A stretch of DNA of 64,000 nucleotides from a bacterium (GCA_018266105.1 JAFEBA010000016.1:196666-260665), one strand, 5' to 3'. Shown: positions 7,809-16,596, counted from the stretch's first letter. The notes: a model not told the origin generated them from the letters alone. Program-made: numbers and translations.

Positions 7809-10016
7809 ATGACCACTCAAAGCAGCGAAGAGCCGCTGGCATCCTCCGCCGAGGACCTGACCCGCGGACAGGGCGCCGCACTGACCGGGTTAGTTCAGTT
7901 CGGCGTGCTGCTGATTCTTGTGATTCAGTTCGCCACTGCTCTGTGGACTCTCTACCTCTTTCACGAGGTCAACACCCAGCGCGAATGGACGCGACGCAGT
8001 TTGCAGGTGCAAACCATCCTGCGTCGCCTGGAGAGCGATCTGTACGAAGCCGAGAGCAATCAGCGGGGCTACTTGTTTACGGGCAGCCCCGCCCTGCTGG
8101 ATGCTTACGAGTCGAGCTCGGATTTTACCGGGCCCTTAAAGGATTTGCGGGCGCTGGTCCAGGACCGGCTGGAGGTAGAGCGATGCGATCAATTACACGG
8201 ATTGCTGGGCGCCAAGCGCCTGCAAATGAATCGTCAGAACGCCCTGCTCAATACCGGTTCCGCCAGCGAGGCGCAGAAGCTGCTGGTTTCCGGCGAAGGG
8301 CCTCTGCTGCGGGAGTCCATTCGAAATATTCTTGGGCGCATGACCAAAACCGAACAGGATGTCTTATCCATGCGTCAGGACAAGCTGCAGCGGGCGATCG
8401 TGCAGCTAGAGTGGTCCTTGATGCTGGGGCTGGTGCTGGTTTTGTTGACGGGCGTTACGGTGATTCGGGTGCTGGCCGTTAAAGTCGCGGGGAGATTTGT
8501 CTCCCTGGAGCAGCAGCTGGCTTTGCGGGCTCGTCAGTACGAGGCTGCTTACCAGTCAGCCGCCCATGCCAGCCAGGCCAAAAGTGACTTTTTAGCCCGG
8601 ATGAGTCACGAGATTCGCACCCCCATGAACGGCATCCTGGGCATGGTGGGCCACCTGCGCAAGACCTCAGGACTGACAAGCCAGCAGCGTGAGTATGCCG
8701 ACCTGGTTCACCAGAGCGCTAACAATTTGCTGGTCATTCTCAATGACGTGCTGGATTTTTCTAAGGTGGAGGCGGATGCGCTCTCGGTGGAGGAGTTGCT
8801 CTACAGTCCGGCCGAGCTGGTGCCCCAAGCCCTGGCTCCTTTCGTAACGCGATGCTCTGAGCGACACGTCGATCTGTGGGGACAGGTCGGAGAGGTTCCC
8901 GAGCAGCTCTTAGGAGACTCCGCCCGTGTCCTGCAGGTGCTGCTCAACCTGGTCAGCAACGCCGTGAAATTTACCGAGCAGGGTTCCGTCCGCCTGGAGC
9001 TGAGCGCTGAGGATGACTGGCTGGTCTTCCGAGTCAGCGACAGCGGCTGCGGCATTGCTCCAGAGAGCCTCGGCGAGGTCTTCCAACCCTTTACCCAGGC
9101 GAATGCCTCCATCCACCGGCGCTTCGGGGGGACGGGCCTGGGCCTGGCCATCTGTCAGCGACTGGTTGGCAAGATGGGCGGAAGTCTTGAGATGCAGAGT
9201 CAACCCGGCCAGGGCACGACTTGCATCCTCAGGCTGCCGGTGCGTGAGCCTCAGGGGCGACTCCGGCCTCCCAAGCCAGATGCTGGCCGCTGCAGGCTGC
9301 TGTTGCCGTCTGATGCCAGCTATCAGGAGGCTGTGCTGGAGGCCCTCACTCGTATGGAGCTGACGGTGGAGCGCGGGGGGCTGGAAGGGGAGGCGCCCCT
9401 CTGGGTCATCGATCCGGCCTGTCTAGGGCCCACGCCGGAAGAGCAAAAGGCGCACCTGCGGCAGTGGTTGGATGACCTCACGGGTCAGGTCAGGGTGGCT
9501 CTGTTGCCGGGGCTGGACCTTGAGGATGCACGCATTACCAGAGTCGCCGCTCCATTAACTACTCTGAGCCTTTGGTCAGCTCTCCAGTTGCAGGCGCCGC
9601 AAGCTCCTCTGGAGCGACCGCCCGAGCTCAACTTGCGCCAGGGCATGACGGCTCTGCTGGCCGAGGATAACCCGATCGGACAGACCGTCATGCGGCTGCT
9701 GCTGGAAGAACGACACTTCAAAGTGAGCTGCGTGGAAGATGGCCAGGACGCTGTCGATCGATTCAGACAGGAGAGCTTTGACGTGATTTTTATGGATGTC
9801 CAGATGCCGCGTATGGACGGCCTTGAGGCGACCCGCCTGATTCGCCAAATGGAGGAGGATCTTGGTCGGAGCCAAACGATGATTGTCGCGCTCACCGCTC
9901 AAGCTTTCGATCAGGATCGGAAGCTTTGCCTGGAAGCTGGAATGAATGAGTTTCTTGCCAAGCCCATCGTGGCGCCTGAACTGGAGAGAATACTGCTAAG
10001 GATACAAGCCCAATGA
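7809..10016 (+). CDS. CHASE3-type hybrid sensor histidine kinase
   Basis: This 735-residue protein has a membrane helix at about 30-52 and an extracytoplasmic helical region at about 55-200. That region contains the CHASE3-type signature ESNQRGYLFTGS, and a second membrane helix follows at about 203-222. HisKA carries His267 (SHEIRTP), and HATPase (about 370-480) carries LNLVSNAVKF, DSGCGI and GTGLGLA. A region at about 490-605 looks like a receiver that has lost its acidic pocket. A complete receiver follows, with AEDN and phospho-acceptor Asp663 in MDVQMP. The stop overlaps the HPt gene by four bases (ATGA), so kinase and phosphotransfer protein are made together. The signal sensed is unknown. 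Confidence 0.9.
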   Translation: MTTQSSEEPLASSAEDLTRGQGAALTGLVQFGVLLILVIQFATALWTLYLFHEVNTQREWTRRSLQVQTILRRLESDLYEAESNQRGYLFTGSPALLDAYESSSDFTGPLKDLRALVQDRLEVERCDQLHGLLGAKRLQMNRQNALLNTGSASEAQKLLVSGEGPLLRESIRNILGRMTKTEQDVLSMRQDKLQRAIVQLEWSLMLGLVLVLLTGVTVIRVLAVKVAGRFVSLEQQLALRARQYEAAYQSAAHASQAKSDFLARMSHEIRTPMNGILGMVGHLRKTSGLTSQQREYADLVHQSANNLLVILNDVLDFSKVEADALSVEELLYSPAELVPQALAPFVTRCSERHVDLWGQVGEVPEQLLGDSARVLQVLLNLVSNAVKFTEQGSVRLELSAEDDWLVFRVSDSGCGIAPESLGEVFQPFTQANASIHRRFGGTGLGLAICQRLVGKMGGSLEMQSQPGQGTTCILRLPVREPQGRLRPPKPDAGRCRLLLPSDASYQEAVLEALTRMELTVERGGLEGEAPLWVIDPACLGPTPEEQKAHLRQWLDDLTGQVRVALLPGLDLEDARITRVAAPLTTLSLWSALQLQAPQAPLERPPELNLRQGMTALLAEDNPIGQTVMRLLLEERHFKVSCVEDGQDAVDRFRQESFDVIFMDVQMPRMDGLEATRLIRQMEEDLGRSQTMIVALTAQAFDQDRKLCLEAGMNEFLAKPIVAPELERILLRIQAQ

Positions 10017-10348
10017 TTCAAGACGCCGACCTTTTCGACCGCGAGAAAGCGCTCAAATGCTTTGGCAATGAGGCGATTCTCAGAGAAGTCCTGAAGCAGT
10101 TTCTGAACGAAGTGGATCCCATGCTGGCGCGCCTGCGTCAGGCCGTGGCTGCCAACGATCGGGAGGAAGTGCGCAAGGCCGTGCACTGGTTCCGCGGGGG
10201 CCTCTCCTACTTGTTCTCGCACGCCGCTGAGCGAGCGTGCCTGGAACTGGATGAGCAGACGCAACTTGATCCGCTGCCTCCGCTGCTGGATGTTCTCGAC
10301 CGCCTGGAGGCGGTAATGCGCCAGCTGCAGCAGCATGTTCAGGAGTAG
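10013..10348 (+). CDS. HPt phosphotransfer protein
   Basis: This 111-residue all-helical protein has the HPt signature around His58 (AVHWFRGGLSYLF), equivalent to the usual AHxLKGxxxxxG. It would carry a phosphoryl group from the Asp of the hybrid kinase receiver to a separate response regulator. Its start codon overlaps the kinase stop codon, which strongly suggests that the kinase at 7809 is its donor. No output regulator lies beside it, so the final target is not visible. The orphan receiver-bearing kinase at 830 could also exchange phosphate with it. Confidence 0.85.
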   Translation: MIQDADLFDREKALKCFGNEAILREVLKQFLNEVDPMLARLRQAVAANDREEVRKAVHWFRGGLSYLFSHAAERACLELDEQTQLDPLPPLLDVLDRLEAVMRQLQQHVQE

Positions 10349-10434
10349 GCTCCGTTACCCAGCAAAGAGTACTTAGTACTTCAATACCACCCTGATAGGA
10401 TCACCCGACCTGGGGCAGTGGCTTTCCTTTTTGC

Positions 10435-10440
10435 TATAAT
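10435..10440 (+). promoter_or_regulatory. Consensus -10 element upstream of candidate small RNA
   Basis: A perfect TATAAT lies in a non-coding gap of 246 bases. The -35 region is poor (GGGGCA at the 17-base distance), so the promoter is not certain. Transcription would start near 10447. Confidence 0.4.
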
Positions 10441-10446
10441 CAGGAT

Positions 10447-10595
10447 ACGGAAGCGAAAGCCTCCGAATCAGTAGTTTTCAAGGATTGTCACCGGTGGTCG
10501 CGACTGGGAAGTTGGCCGCCGTGTTCTTGTAAGCCCAAACCCACCTCACTCACCAAGTCACTGTAAGCCCGTCCTCACCGACGGGCTTCTTTTTC
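10447..10595 (+). ncRNA. Candidate structured small RNA
   Basis: A stretch of about 150 bases between a TATAAT box and a strong terminator contains no convincing coding frame. It can form a hairpin at 10448-10465 (CGGAAGC, GAAA loop, GCCTCCG). GGTGG at 10493 can pair with CCACC at 10541, or CGGTGG with CCGCCG. Upstream CAGTGGCTT (10416-10424) can also pair with AAGTCACTG (10555-10563), which would place the RNA start further left. I looked for hallmarks of SRP RNA, RNase P RNA, tmRNA and common riboswitches and found none. A 6S-like or new regulatory RNA is possible. Confidence 0.4.
10565..10595 (+). terminator. Intrinsic terminator of the candidate small RNA
   Basis: A perfect nine-pair stem (AAGCCCGTC with GACGGGCTT), loop CTCACC, is followed by TCTTTTTCT. 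It ends at the stop codon of the convergent PilZ gene, so it may serve both directions. Confidence 0.85.
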
Positions 10596-11185
10596 TATTG
10601 GATCAGAGTGCTGGCCAGATAGTTTTTGAGCACGCTGCGCTGGCGCTGATTCATCATCAAAAAGAGTCCGCCCACCAGGTTTTTTCCGGTCAGCAAATCC
10701 GGAGCCGACCAGCGTGTCTCCAGGTCAAAGCGTACCGGGTGGGGGCTGGATGCGTCCAGATCCATTTCTACCTGGAGCTTGGTGCCCACCGAGATCACCT
10801 GGCCCGCGACCAGGCACAGGCCCTGCATGGAAATGTCGCGTGTCATGGCGCTGAAGCCTTCCAACTGGGGGGAAAGCACTCGAACAATTCGTTCAATGCG
10901 AGGGCTGACTCGACGATCTTCAAAAGGCAGGGGCAACAGTCCGCGCAGATGAGCCACCGCCTCGATAGGCTCGATCAAACGTCCCTTGTAAAGCAGGGTC
11001 TTAGGGTCCTGGGTCAGCACCTCGATCTTGGCGCCGAACATCTGGCCTTCGGGCAGGCGCGCCCGAACTTTGCGGACTTTCCCCTGACTCAGGGAGGAAG
11101 CACACTTGAAATGGACCAGCTCCCCCGCGCAAAAAACCAGATCGATGGGTGTGGCCCTCAGGGAGCCGAGCAATTCTCTGAGCAT
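10595..11185 (-). CDS. PilZ-domain protein (c-di-GMP binding)
   Basis: This 196-residue protein has an N-terminal beta-rich region (about 10-85, YcgR-N-like in size but not clearly matched) and a C-terminal PilZ domain at about 90-190. Both binding motifs are present: RxxxR (Arg92-Arg96 in RRVSPR) and DxSxxG (Asp117, Ser119, Gly122 in DISMQG). It should therefore bind cyclic di-GMP and may couple it to motility or surface functions, which fits the pilus genes in the region. It starts six bases after the stop of the thiamine pyrophosphokinase gene, so the two share a transcript. No effector domain other than PilZ is seen. Confidence 0.85.
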   Translation of the reverse strand: MLRELLGSLRATPIDLVFCAGELVHFKCASSLSQGKVRKVRARLPEGQMFGAKIEVLTQDPKTLLYKGRLIEPIEAVAHLRGLLPLPFEDRRVSPRIERIVRVLSPQLEGFSAMTRDISMQGLCLVAGQVISVGTKLQVEMDLDASSPHPVRFDLETRWSAPDLLTGKNLVGGLFLMMNQRQRSVLKNYLASTLIQ

Positions 11186-11190
11186 GCCCC

Positions 11191-11865
11191 TTACTTAGGC
11201 TGGGACTTGCTTAAACCCTTGGAAATGACCACCAGTGCCTGCCCAGATCGGATGCGGATGCTGGCCGGCGAGCTCTCAATCTGATTGGACAGTCCCCGAG
11301 TCTGACGATGACCTAAAGGCTCGTCCCGCAGCGGGTAGCGAAATCCATTCAGGTCCACTCCTTGTAGAGCTTCGCCCAGGGGCAGGATGGAGCAGGTGGC
11401 TCCGATCAAGTTCTCCAGTTGGAGCTCTTCAGACTCCAGCGGAAATACCAGCGTCTCCGGGTCCAGCACCCGTAACTTTAATCCGAGCTGGCGTCCCTGA
11501 AAGAGTACCGCGCACAGGTTGAAGAGCGCGTGGTCGAGCCGCCCTCCCAGGGCGGCCAGAATATCCACCCGGCCTTGGTAGTGGCGTGCCAGCGCCCGTA
11601 ACGTGAGGTCCAGGTCCGACTGGTTTTTGTCAGCCGGGTGCTGCTCGACTCCGTGGCGGGGTCGAGCCAGGCCGGCAAGCTTCTCGGGTTCCACTGAATC
11701 CAGGTCGCCCACCAGCATGTCTGGTTGAAACCCGCATTCCAGGCACAGGTGCAGGCCTGAATCGGCGCAGAAAATCAGGCTGGCGCCTTCCAAAATGGGC
11801 CGGGCCCAGTTTACCGGGGGTGCCGGGCCCCCGGCGATCACCACGGCCGCAGGTTTTTCGCTCAT
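11191..11865 (-). CDS. thiN: Thiamine pyrophosphokinase
   Basis: This 224-residue protein matches the COG1564 thiamine diphosphokinase family, which transfers pyrophosphate from ATP to thiamine to make the cofactor TPP. The family motifs are clear: CADSGLHLCLECGFQPDMLV, GDLDS, the NQSDLDLTL stretch with DKNQSD, and GGRLDH. The length is usual. It is cytoplasmic and transcribed leftwards with the PilZ gene. It is divergent from the cyclotransferase-like gene, with only 12 bases between the start codons. No TPP riboswitch is seen, and there is no room for one in that gap. Confidence 0.9.
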   Translation of the reverse strand: MSEKPAAVVIAGGPAPPVNWARPILEGASLIFCADSGLHLCLECGFQPDMLVGDLDSVEPEKLAGLARPRHGVEQHPADKNQSDLDLTLRALARHYQGRVDILAALGGRLDHALFNLCAVLFQGRQLGLKLRVLDPETLVFPLESEELQLENLIGATCSILPLGEALQGVDLNGFRYPLRDEPLGHRQTRGLSNQIESSPASIRIRSGQALVVISKGLSKSQPK

Positions 11866-11877
11866 ACTCAGGTAGCT

Positions 11878-12342
11878 ATGGGGTGCATGAACTTATCCCT
11901 CTTTGTCTATGGCTCACTTCGACCGGGAATGAACAATTATGACCAGCTCAGCCACGCGGTGACGGGCAGCCAGAGCGTGATCTGGCCGGGTTTTTTGCGC
12001 TTACGTCCGGAGGGATATCCGGCTCTAACCTTGCCTGAGGAATGGCCCAGGCGAGAGTGCTTGCCCTATCAATGGGAGGCTCCAGCGGAGCTCGCTCCCC
12101 CCACGCCTCAGCTAGAATGCAACGTGGTGGGGGAGATCTTGCAGCTGCGCGACAGCCCGGAATTACGCAGGCATCTTGATGATTTCGAGGGCTTCACTCC
12201 TGAGCTCAACGACTATCTGAGGGTGGCCTGCGCCTGGCAAGGCACCTGGGTCTGGACCTATATTGCCCCGTGCGATCGTTCCGATTGGCCGCTGATCCAG
12301 CGCTGGCCGCATCACTCGGGTGACATCCCGCCCTGGCGGTAG
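11878..12342 (+). CDS. Gamma-glutamylcyclotransferase-like (AIG2/GGCT) protein
   Basis: This 154-residue protein starts with the family signature FVYGSLRPGM, the loop that holds the glutamyl group in GGCT-fold proteins. A second hallmark, a Glu in LDDFEGF (about residue 102), matches the catalytic-acid region of the family. The fold is used for cleaving gamma-glutamyl amines or for removing gamma-glutamylamine linkages, but the exact substrate cannot be told. ATG 11878 or ATG 11887 could be the start, and neither has a good ribosome binding site. The last 31 bases overlap the end of rsmD on the opposite strand. Confidence 0.75.
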   Translation: MGCMNLSLFVYGSLRPGMNNYDQLSHAVTGSQSVIWPGFLRLRPEGYPALTLPEEWPRRECLPYQWEAPAELAPPTPQLECNVVGEILQLRDSPELRRHLDDFEGFTPELNDYLRVACAWQGTWVWTYIAPCDRSDWPLIQRWPHHSGDIPPWR

Positions 12343-12791
12343 TAGGACACGGCCGTTTCGCCGAAGCGCCGGCAGCGCCACAATTTGAGACCCGGCACCG
12401 GATCCGGATAGACATCTTTATGGTGGTGTTCCCAGACAATCCAACCCCCCGGCTTAAGGAAAGGACTTAACTGGGCTAACGTGGCCGGACCCTCAGGCAC
12501 GCCATAGGGTGGGTCCCCCAGGATGATGTCAAACTGATCCCTGAGTTTAGAGAGCGCGCCCGGCAGTATACCTGTGATAACGGGCATCTTCTTGCGCAGT
12601 CCGGAGGCCACCCGGGCGTGGCCCTCAACCGCCAGTACCTCGGCCGCGCCGTGCTCCAGAGCCGCCTGGGCCAGGCTTCCCGAACCCGCGAAGAGGTCCA
12701 ATACACGGGCTCCCTCCCAGAAATCATCCAGGGTTGCCAGGATGGACTCCAGCACCTTACCGGTGGTGGGACGAACGTCGCCGAGCCTCAA
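12312..12791 (-). CDS. rsmD: 16S rRNA (guanine-N2)-methyltransferase RsmD
   Basis: This 159-residue protein is a Rossmann-fold methyltransferase with the RsmD signatures: VRPTTGKVLESI at the N-terminus, the SAM-binding motif LDLFAGSGSLA, and the catalytic DPPY motif in ILGDPPYGV. RsmD methylates G966 of 16S rRNA (E. coli numbering). It is a little shorter than most homologues (about 180-200), mainly at the N-terminus. Its ATG overlaps the recG stop by four bases, so it is the last gene of the plsX-recG-rsmD operon. Confidence 0.88.
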   Translation of the reverse strand: MRLGDVRPTTGKVLESILATLDDFWEGARVLDLFAGSGSLAQAALEHGAAEVLAVEGHARVASGLRKKMPVITGILPGALSKLRDQFDIILGDPPYGVPEGPATLAQLSPFLKPGGWIVWEHHHKDVYPDPVPGLKLWRCRRFGETAVSYYRQGGMSPE

Positions 12792-15172
12792 TGGACCAGC
12801 TCGGCGCTGCGATTGACCCGATTCTCCAGGGCCCCTCGCAAATGCTTGTGCTCTGAGTGCAGCAGTTCAGGGTCCTCGCGCATGATTTGCTGAGCTTCGT
12901 TGCGGGCGATCTCCAGCAAGTCCTGGTCGCGCAGCAAATCGGCCACCTTGAATTCAGGAAAGCCCGATTGACGCAGCCCGTAGAAGTCGCCGGGACCCCG
13001 AATCTGCAGGTCTTCTTCGGCCACTTCAAAACCATCCGAGAGTCGGGCGATGGCTTTGAGTCGTCGGGCCGAGTCTTCGCTTTTGGCATCACCCATGAAG
13101 ATGCAGCGGGACTGATGCTTTCCGCGTCCCACCCGGCCCCGCAACTGGTGCAATTGGGCCAGTCCGAAGCGGTTTGCGTCCTGCACCAGCATCACGGTGG
13201 CGTTGGGCACGTCGACTCCTACTTCGATGACGGTGGTGGAGATCAAGATTTGATGCACCCCCTGGCGGAAGTCTTGCATCACCTTTTCTTTGTCGGCGCC
13301 TTTCATTCGTCCGTGCAGAAGACCGACTGAAAATTCTGGAAAGACGCGAGTACGCAGTACCTCGGCCTCCTCCACGGCGGCCGTGGCTTCGACCTTTTCG
13401 GTTTCCTCCACCAGCGGGCAGATAATGTAGGCCTGACGGCCCTCGTTGATTTGCTGGCGGATCTCGTCGTAGACCCGTCGGCGTTCGGAGAAGGGTACCG
13501 ACTCAGAATGTATGGGTTGGCGGCCGGGGGGGAGCTCGTCCAGTCGAGAAACTTCCAGGTCGCCATAGAGGGTCAGAGCCAGGGTGCGCGGGATGGGAGT
13601 GGCGGTCATCACCAGCAAATCCGGATTGTGCCCCTTCTGACGCAAGACCGTGCGTTGCATTACGCCGAACTTGTGCTGCTCGTCCACGACCACCGTGCCC
13701 AGTTTGGAGAATTCGACTCCCTCCTGAATCAGAGCGTGAGTGCCCACCACCAGGTCGATGCTGTGATTGGCCAGACCCTCATAAACCTTGCGCTTTTCGG
13801 CCTTCTTCTGGCTTCCCGAAAGGCGGGCGCAGCGCACCCCGGCTGGCTCCAGCAGTTCTTGCAGTTTGTGATAGTGCTGCTCGGAAAGGATCTCGGTGGG
13901 AGCCATGATGGCCGATTGGTAGCCGCTTTGAAAAGCACACCAGGCGGCAAAGGCGGCTACCACCGTTTTACCGGCGCCCACGTCACCCTGTAGAAGCCGG
14001 TTCATCGGCACATCTCGCTGCAGATCCTTGAGGATTTGTCCCATGACCCTGTGCTGGGCACCGGTGGGAGCGAAGGGCAGCCGTTGAATAAAGCTGTCCA
14101 GCAACGGCTTACTCAGATCATAGAAGAGTTTGCGTGGTTCGGTCTCGCGATCTTTGCGCTGCTCGGCCAGCTCCATCTGCACCAGAAAGAGTTCTTCGAA
14201 GGCCAGTCTGCGTCGGGCCCAGTCTCGTCGGGTGAAGTCCCCCGGCCAGTGAAATTCCACCACCGCCGGCCCCTTGCGGGGAAAGGAATGGCGTTGCAGG
14301 ATGTGCTCGGGAATGGGGTCGGGCAGCTTGGGGGCATAGGTGGGCACGGCCTGAAACAGCACTTTGCGCAGCCACTTCTGACTCATCTGTCCGGTGAGTG
14401 GGTAAACGGGCACGATGCGGCCTGCCTGGATATGCTCGTCGCCGGTTTCCAGTTCGGGGGTATTGATCTGTAGTTGCCCGTAGTTCTCTTCGACCTTACC
14501 CACCGCCAGCACGCTGCTGCCGGGTTGCAGTGACTTGATCGCGTGGGGTTGATTAAACCAGGTCAGAATCACCGTGCCAGTCGGATCGCTGAGCGGGATC
14601 TCGGAAATGGTCATGCCTCGACGGGGACTCTTGGTCTTCAGGCTACCCAGCTTGCCCTGCACGGTCTCCACCGCGCCCGGTCGCAGACTGCCAATGGGAC
14701 GAACGGTGGTGCGGTCTTCCCAGCGTCGGGGCAGATGCAAGATCAGGTCGCGTACGTTGTGGATTCCCAGTTTGTGCAGGCGTGCGCCGGCCTGCGGACC
14801 GACCCCCTTCAAATACATGACCTCCGAATCCAACTCCAGGCTGGCTTTGGCCGCAGGCGGGGGGGAGTTGGCCGGAGGGGCGGCGGTCTTCGGTTTGCGC
14901 TCGATTCCGGCCAGACGAGCTAGATCCTGACCGGTCTCTACCAACGTGTGCTGGCGCTCACCCATTCCCAGGCCGTGGTAGCCGCGCAGAAGGGGGCGGA
15001 TGGACTGCAGCAAGCGTCTGCCTTCAGCTGGTTCCAGTTGGTCGACCGCGATTTGCCAGCGCTGCACCAGCAAGTCTACCTGGTAACGGTCACGGCAGCC
15101 GTCCTGATACTCCTTGCGCAACTGAACTACAAGCGCCTCGGCCAGTTCGCAAGCGCGGGGCGAGAGTGTCAA
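12788..15172 (-). CDS. recG: ATP-dependent DNA helicase RecG
   Basis: This 794-residue protein remodels stalled replication forks and branches Holliday junctions. An N-terminal extension of about 115 residues precedes the wedge domain, as in some cyanobacterial and deep-branching RecG proteins. The helix-hairpin-helix-like YLKGVGPQAGARL is followed by an OB fold, and then the helicase core. The core has Walker A in LLQGDVGAGKTVVA, DEQH in VVVDEQHKFGV, MTATPIPRT, and C-terminal motifs with QLRGRVGRG. The RecG C-terminal tail (DFYGLRQSGFPEFKVADL) is intact. It overlaps plsX upstream and rsmD downstream by four bases each. Confidence 0.95.
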   Translation of the reverse strand: MTLSPRACELAEALVVQLRKEYQDGCRDRYQVDLLVQRWQIAVDQLEPAEGRRLLQSIRPLLRGYHGLGMGERQHTLVETGQDLARLAGIERKPKTAAPPANSPPPAAKASLELDSEVMYLKGVGPQAGARLHKLGIHNVRDLILHLPRRWEDRTTVRPIGSLRPGAVETVQGKLGSLKTKSPRRGMTISEIPLSDPTGTVILTWFNQPHAIKSLQPGSSVLAVGKVEENYGQLQINTPELETGDEHIQAGRIVPVYPLTGQMSQKWLRKVLFQAVPTYAPKLPDPIPEHILQRHSFPRKGPAVVEFHWPGDFTRRDWARRRLAFEELFLVQMELAEQRKDRETEPRKLFYDLSKPLLDSFIQRLPFAPTGAQHRVMGQILKDLQRDVPMNRLLQGDVGAGKTVVAAFAAWCAFQSGYQSAIMAPTEILSEQHYHKLQELLEPAGVRCARLSGSQKKAEKRKVYEGLANHSIDLVVGTHALIQEGVEFSKLGTVVVDEQHKFGVMQRTVLRQKGHNPDLLVMTATPIPRTLALTLYGDLEVSRLDELPPGRQPIHSESVPFSERRRVYDEIRQQINEGRQAYIICPLVEETEKVEATAAVEEAEVLRTRVFPEFSVGLLHGRMKGADKEKVMQDFRQGVHQILISTTVIEVGVDVPNATVMLVQDANRFGLAQLHQLRGRVGRGKHQSRCIFMGDAKSEDSARRLKAIARLSDGFEVAEEDLQIRGPGDFYGLRQSGFPEFKVADLLRDQDLLEIARNEAQQIMREDPELLHSEHKHLRGALENRVNRSAELVH

Positions 15173-16170
15173 ACGCTTAGCTCTTGGCCACTTTCCTTGT
15201 GGCTCTCCTCAATTTGTTGAACCACCCGGTTGCGCAAAGCCCGAGCGGCCACTTTGATGCCGTTTTCTATGGTATCGGCGGTGGCTCGGCCGTGGCATTT
15301 GATGACCACCCCCTTCAGGCCCAGCAGCACGGCGCCGCCGTGGTCGCTGTGGTTGATTTCCTGGCGCAAGGTCTTGAGGGAGGGCTTGAGCAGGTGGCCG
15401 CCCAGTTTGGCCACGGGAGTGCGCAGAGCCGCCTCGCGCACGCGCCCCATCAACCATTCGGCCACGGCCTCGCTGGTTTTCAGCATCATGTTGCCCACGA
15501 AGCCGTCGCACACGGCTACGTCCACTTCACCATTGAAGAAGCCATTGGGTTCCACATTGCCCACAAAGTTCAGGCCCGCTTGCTTTTGAATCAACTCGCG
15601 GGCCGCCAGCACAAGTGCGTTGCCCTTGGATTCCTCATTGCCAATATTGAGCAAAGCCACTCGGGGGTTCTTCTTGCCCATGACTTTCTCGGCGTAGATG
15701 GAGCCCATGGTTGCAAATTGCAGCAAGTATTCGGGCTTGCAGTCCACATTCGCGCCCAGGTCCAGGGCCAGGCTCTCGGACGGTCGGGTGGGGAAGACGG
15801 CTGCCAGGGCCGAGCGGCGGATTCCCTTGATGCGACCGATTTCCAGAGCGGCCACCTGATGCAAAGCGCCGGTATTGCCCGCGCAGACAAAAGCTTGAGC
15901 TTCTCCCTCTTTGATCATGCGGGCGGCCACCATCATGGAAGCCTGCTTGCGACCTCGCAAGCCGGGACCGGGATGCTCATCCATGCGGAAGTAGTCTTCG
16001 CAGTGGCTGATTTCGACGGTGGACTTGGCCGGCAGCAAGGCTTTGATGCGACGTGAGTCGCCCACAAGGCAAATCTGCACGTCTTTGGTGGCCCGGGCAG
16101 CATTGGCCGCGCCCAGGACGATTTCGTCCGGGGCGTTGTCACCACCCATGGCGTCCACCACAATCCTCAT
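15169..16170 (-). CDS. plsX: Phosphate acyltransferase PlsX
   Basis: This 333-residue protein begins MRIVVDAMGGDNAP, the diagnostic PlsX start. It converts acyl-ACP and phosphate into acyl-phosphate, the donor for the first acylation of glycerol-3-phosphate in phospholipid synthesis. Other conserved blocks are ASMMVAARMIKEGEA, SAGNTGA-like CAGNTGALH, and the C-terminal CHGRA. It is a peripheral membrane enzyme. In many bacteria plsX lies beside rpmF and fabH. Here it heads an operon with recG and rsmD instead. AAGG lies ten bases before the ATG. Confidence 0.95.
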   Translation of the reverse strand: MRIVVDAMGGDNAPDEIVLGAANAARATKDVQICLVGDSRRIKALLPAKSTVEISHCEDYFRMDEHPGPGLRGRKQASMMVAARMIKEGEAQAFVCAGNTGALHQVAALEIGRIKGIRRSALAAVFPTRPSESLALDLGANVDCKPEYLLQFATMGSIYAEKVMGKKNPRVALLNIGNEESKGNALVLAARELIQKQAGLNFVGNVEPNGFFNGEVDVAVCDGFVGNMMLKTSEAVAEWLMGRVREAALRTPVAKLGGHLLKPSLKTLRQEINHSDHGGAVLLGLKGVVIKCHGRATADTIENGIKVAARALRNRVVQQIEESHKESGQELSV

Positions 16171-16236
16171 TGCTGCCTTATTTATCCGCGCGGCTCAGCT
16201 TTCTCCTTCCTTTTTCGGAGGGAGTGGGGGGCGGGT

Positions 16237-16596
16237 TCAAAAGCGACTGGGCACTCCGGCCGGACTCATCAGACCTCCAGCCGGTGCTCCTGGGGTTCCG
16301 GGGGGAGACGCGTTGGGCCAGGCTCGGCCTGGACCGGCTGGCATGCCGTAAGGGCCGCCCCAAAAAGAGCGCCCCCGGGCCGTCATCTTCTCGGCTTTCT
16401 GGCCCTGGATGGGGGGTAATTCGTAGGTTCCATTAGCCGCGGTGGAGCTGGCCGGAGGGTTCACCGGAGCCGAGTCATGAATCTCAATGACCGGCAGATT
16501 CATCGGTTTAGCCGGTGGCGTGGTCGTCTTGGGAGGCTCCGCTGAGGCCAGGCTGACCAGGCAAAGAGTGAAGCACAACAAGGGAGCAATCTTCAT
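16237..16596 (-). CDS. Small secreted Pro-rich protein of unknown function
   Basis: This 119-residue protein has a clear Sec signal peptide (MKIAPLLCFTLCLVSLASA, cleavage after ASA) and a mature part rich in Pro, Thr, Gly and Ala, with no recognised domain. It probably sits in the periplasm as an unfolded or linker-like polypeptide. No good ribosome binding site precedes ATG 16596. A TAAGTT six bases upstream of the ATG could be a -10 element for a leaderless message. The gap of about 65 bases to plsX contains an imperfect hairpin without a T tract. Confidence 0.6.
   Translation of the reverse strand: MKIAPLLCFTLCLVSLASAEPPKTTTPPAKPMNLPVIEIHDSAPVNPPASSTAANGTYELPPIQGQKAEKMTARGRSFWGGPYGMPAGPGRAWPNASPPGTPGAPAGGLMSPAGVPSRF

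Noticed and set aside
10447..10595. SRP RNA, tmRNA or RNase P RNA
   Set aside because: The characteristic conserved segments of these RNAs were looked for and not found, and the length does not fit the last two.
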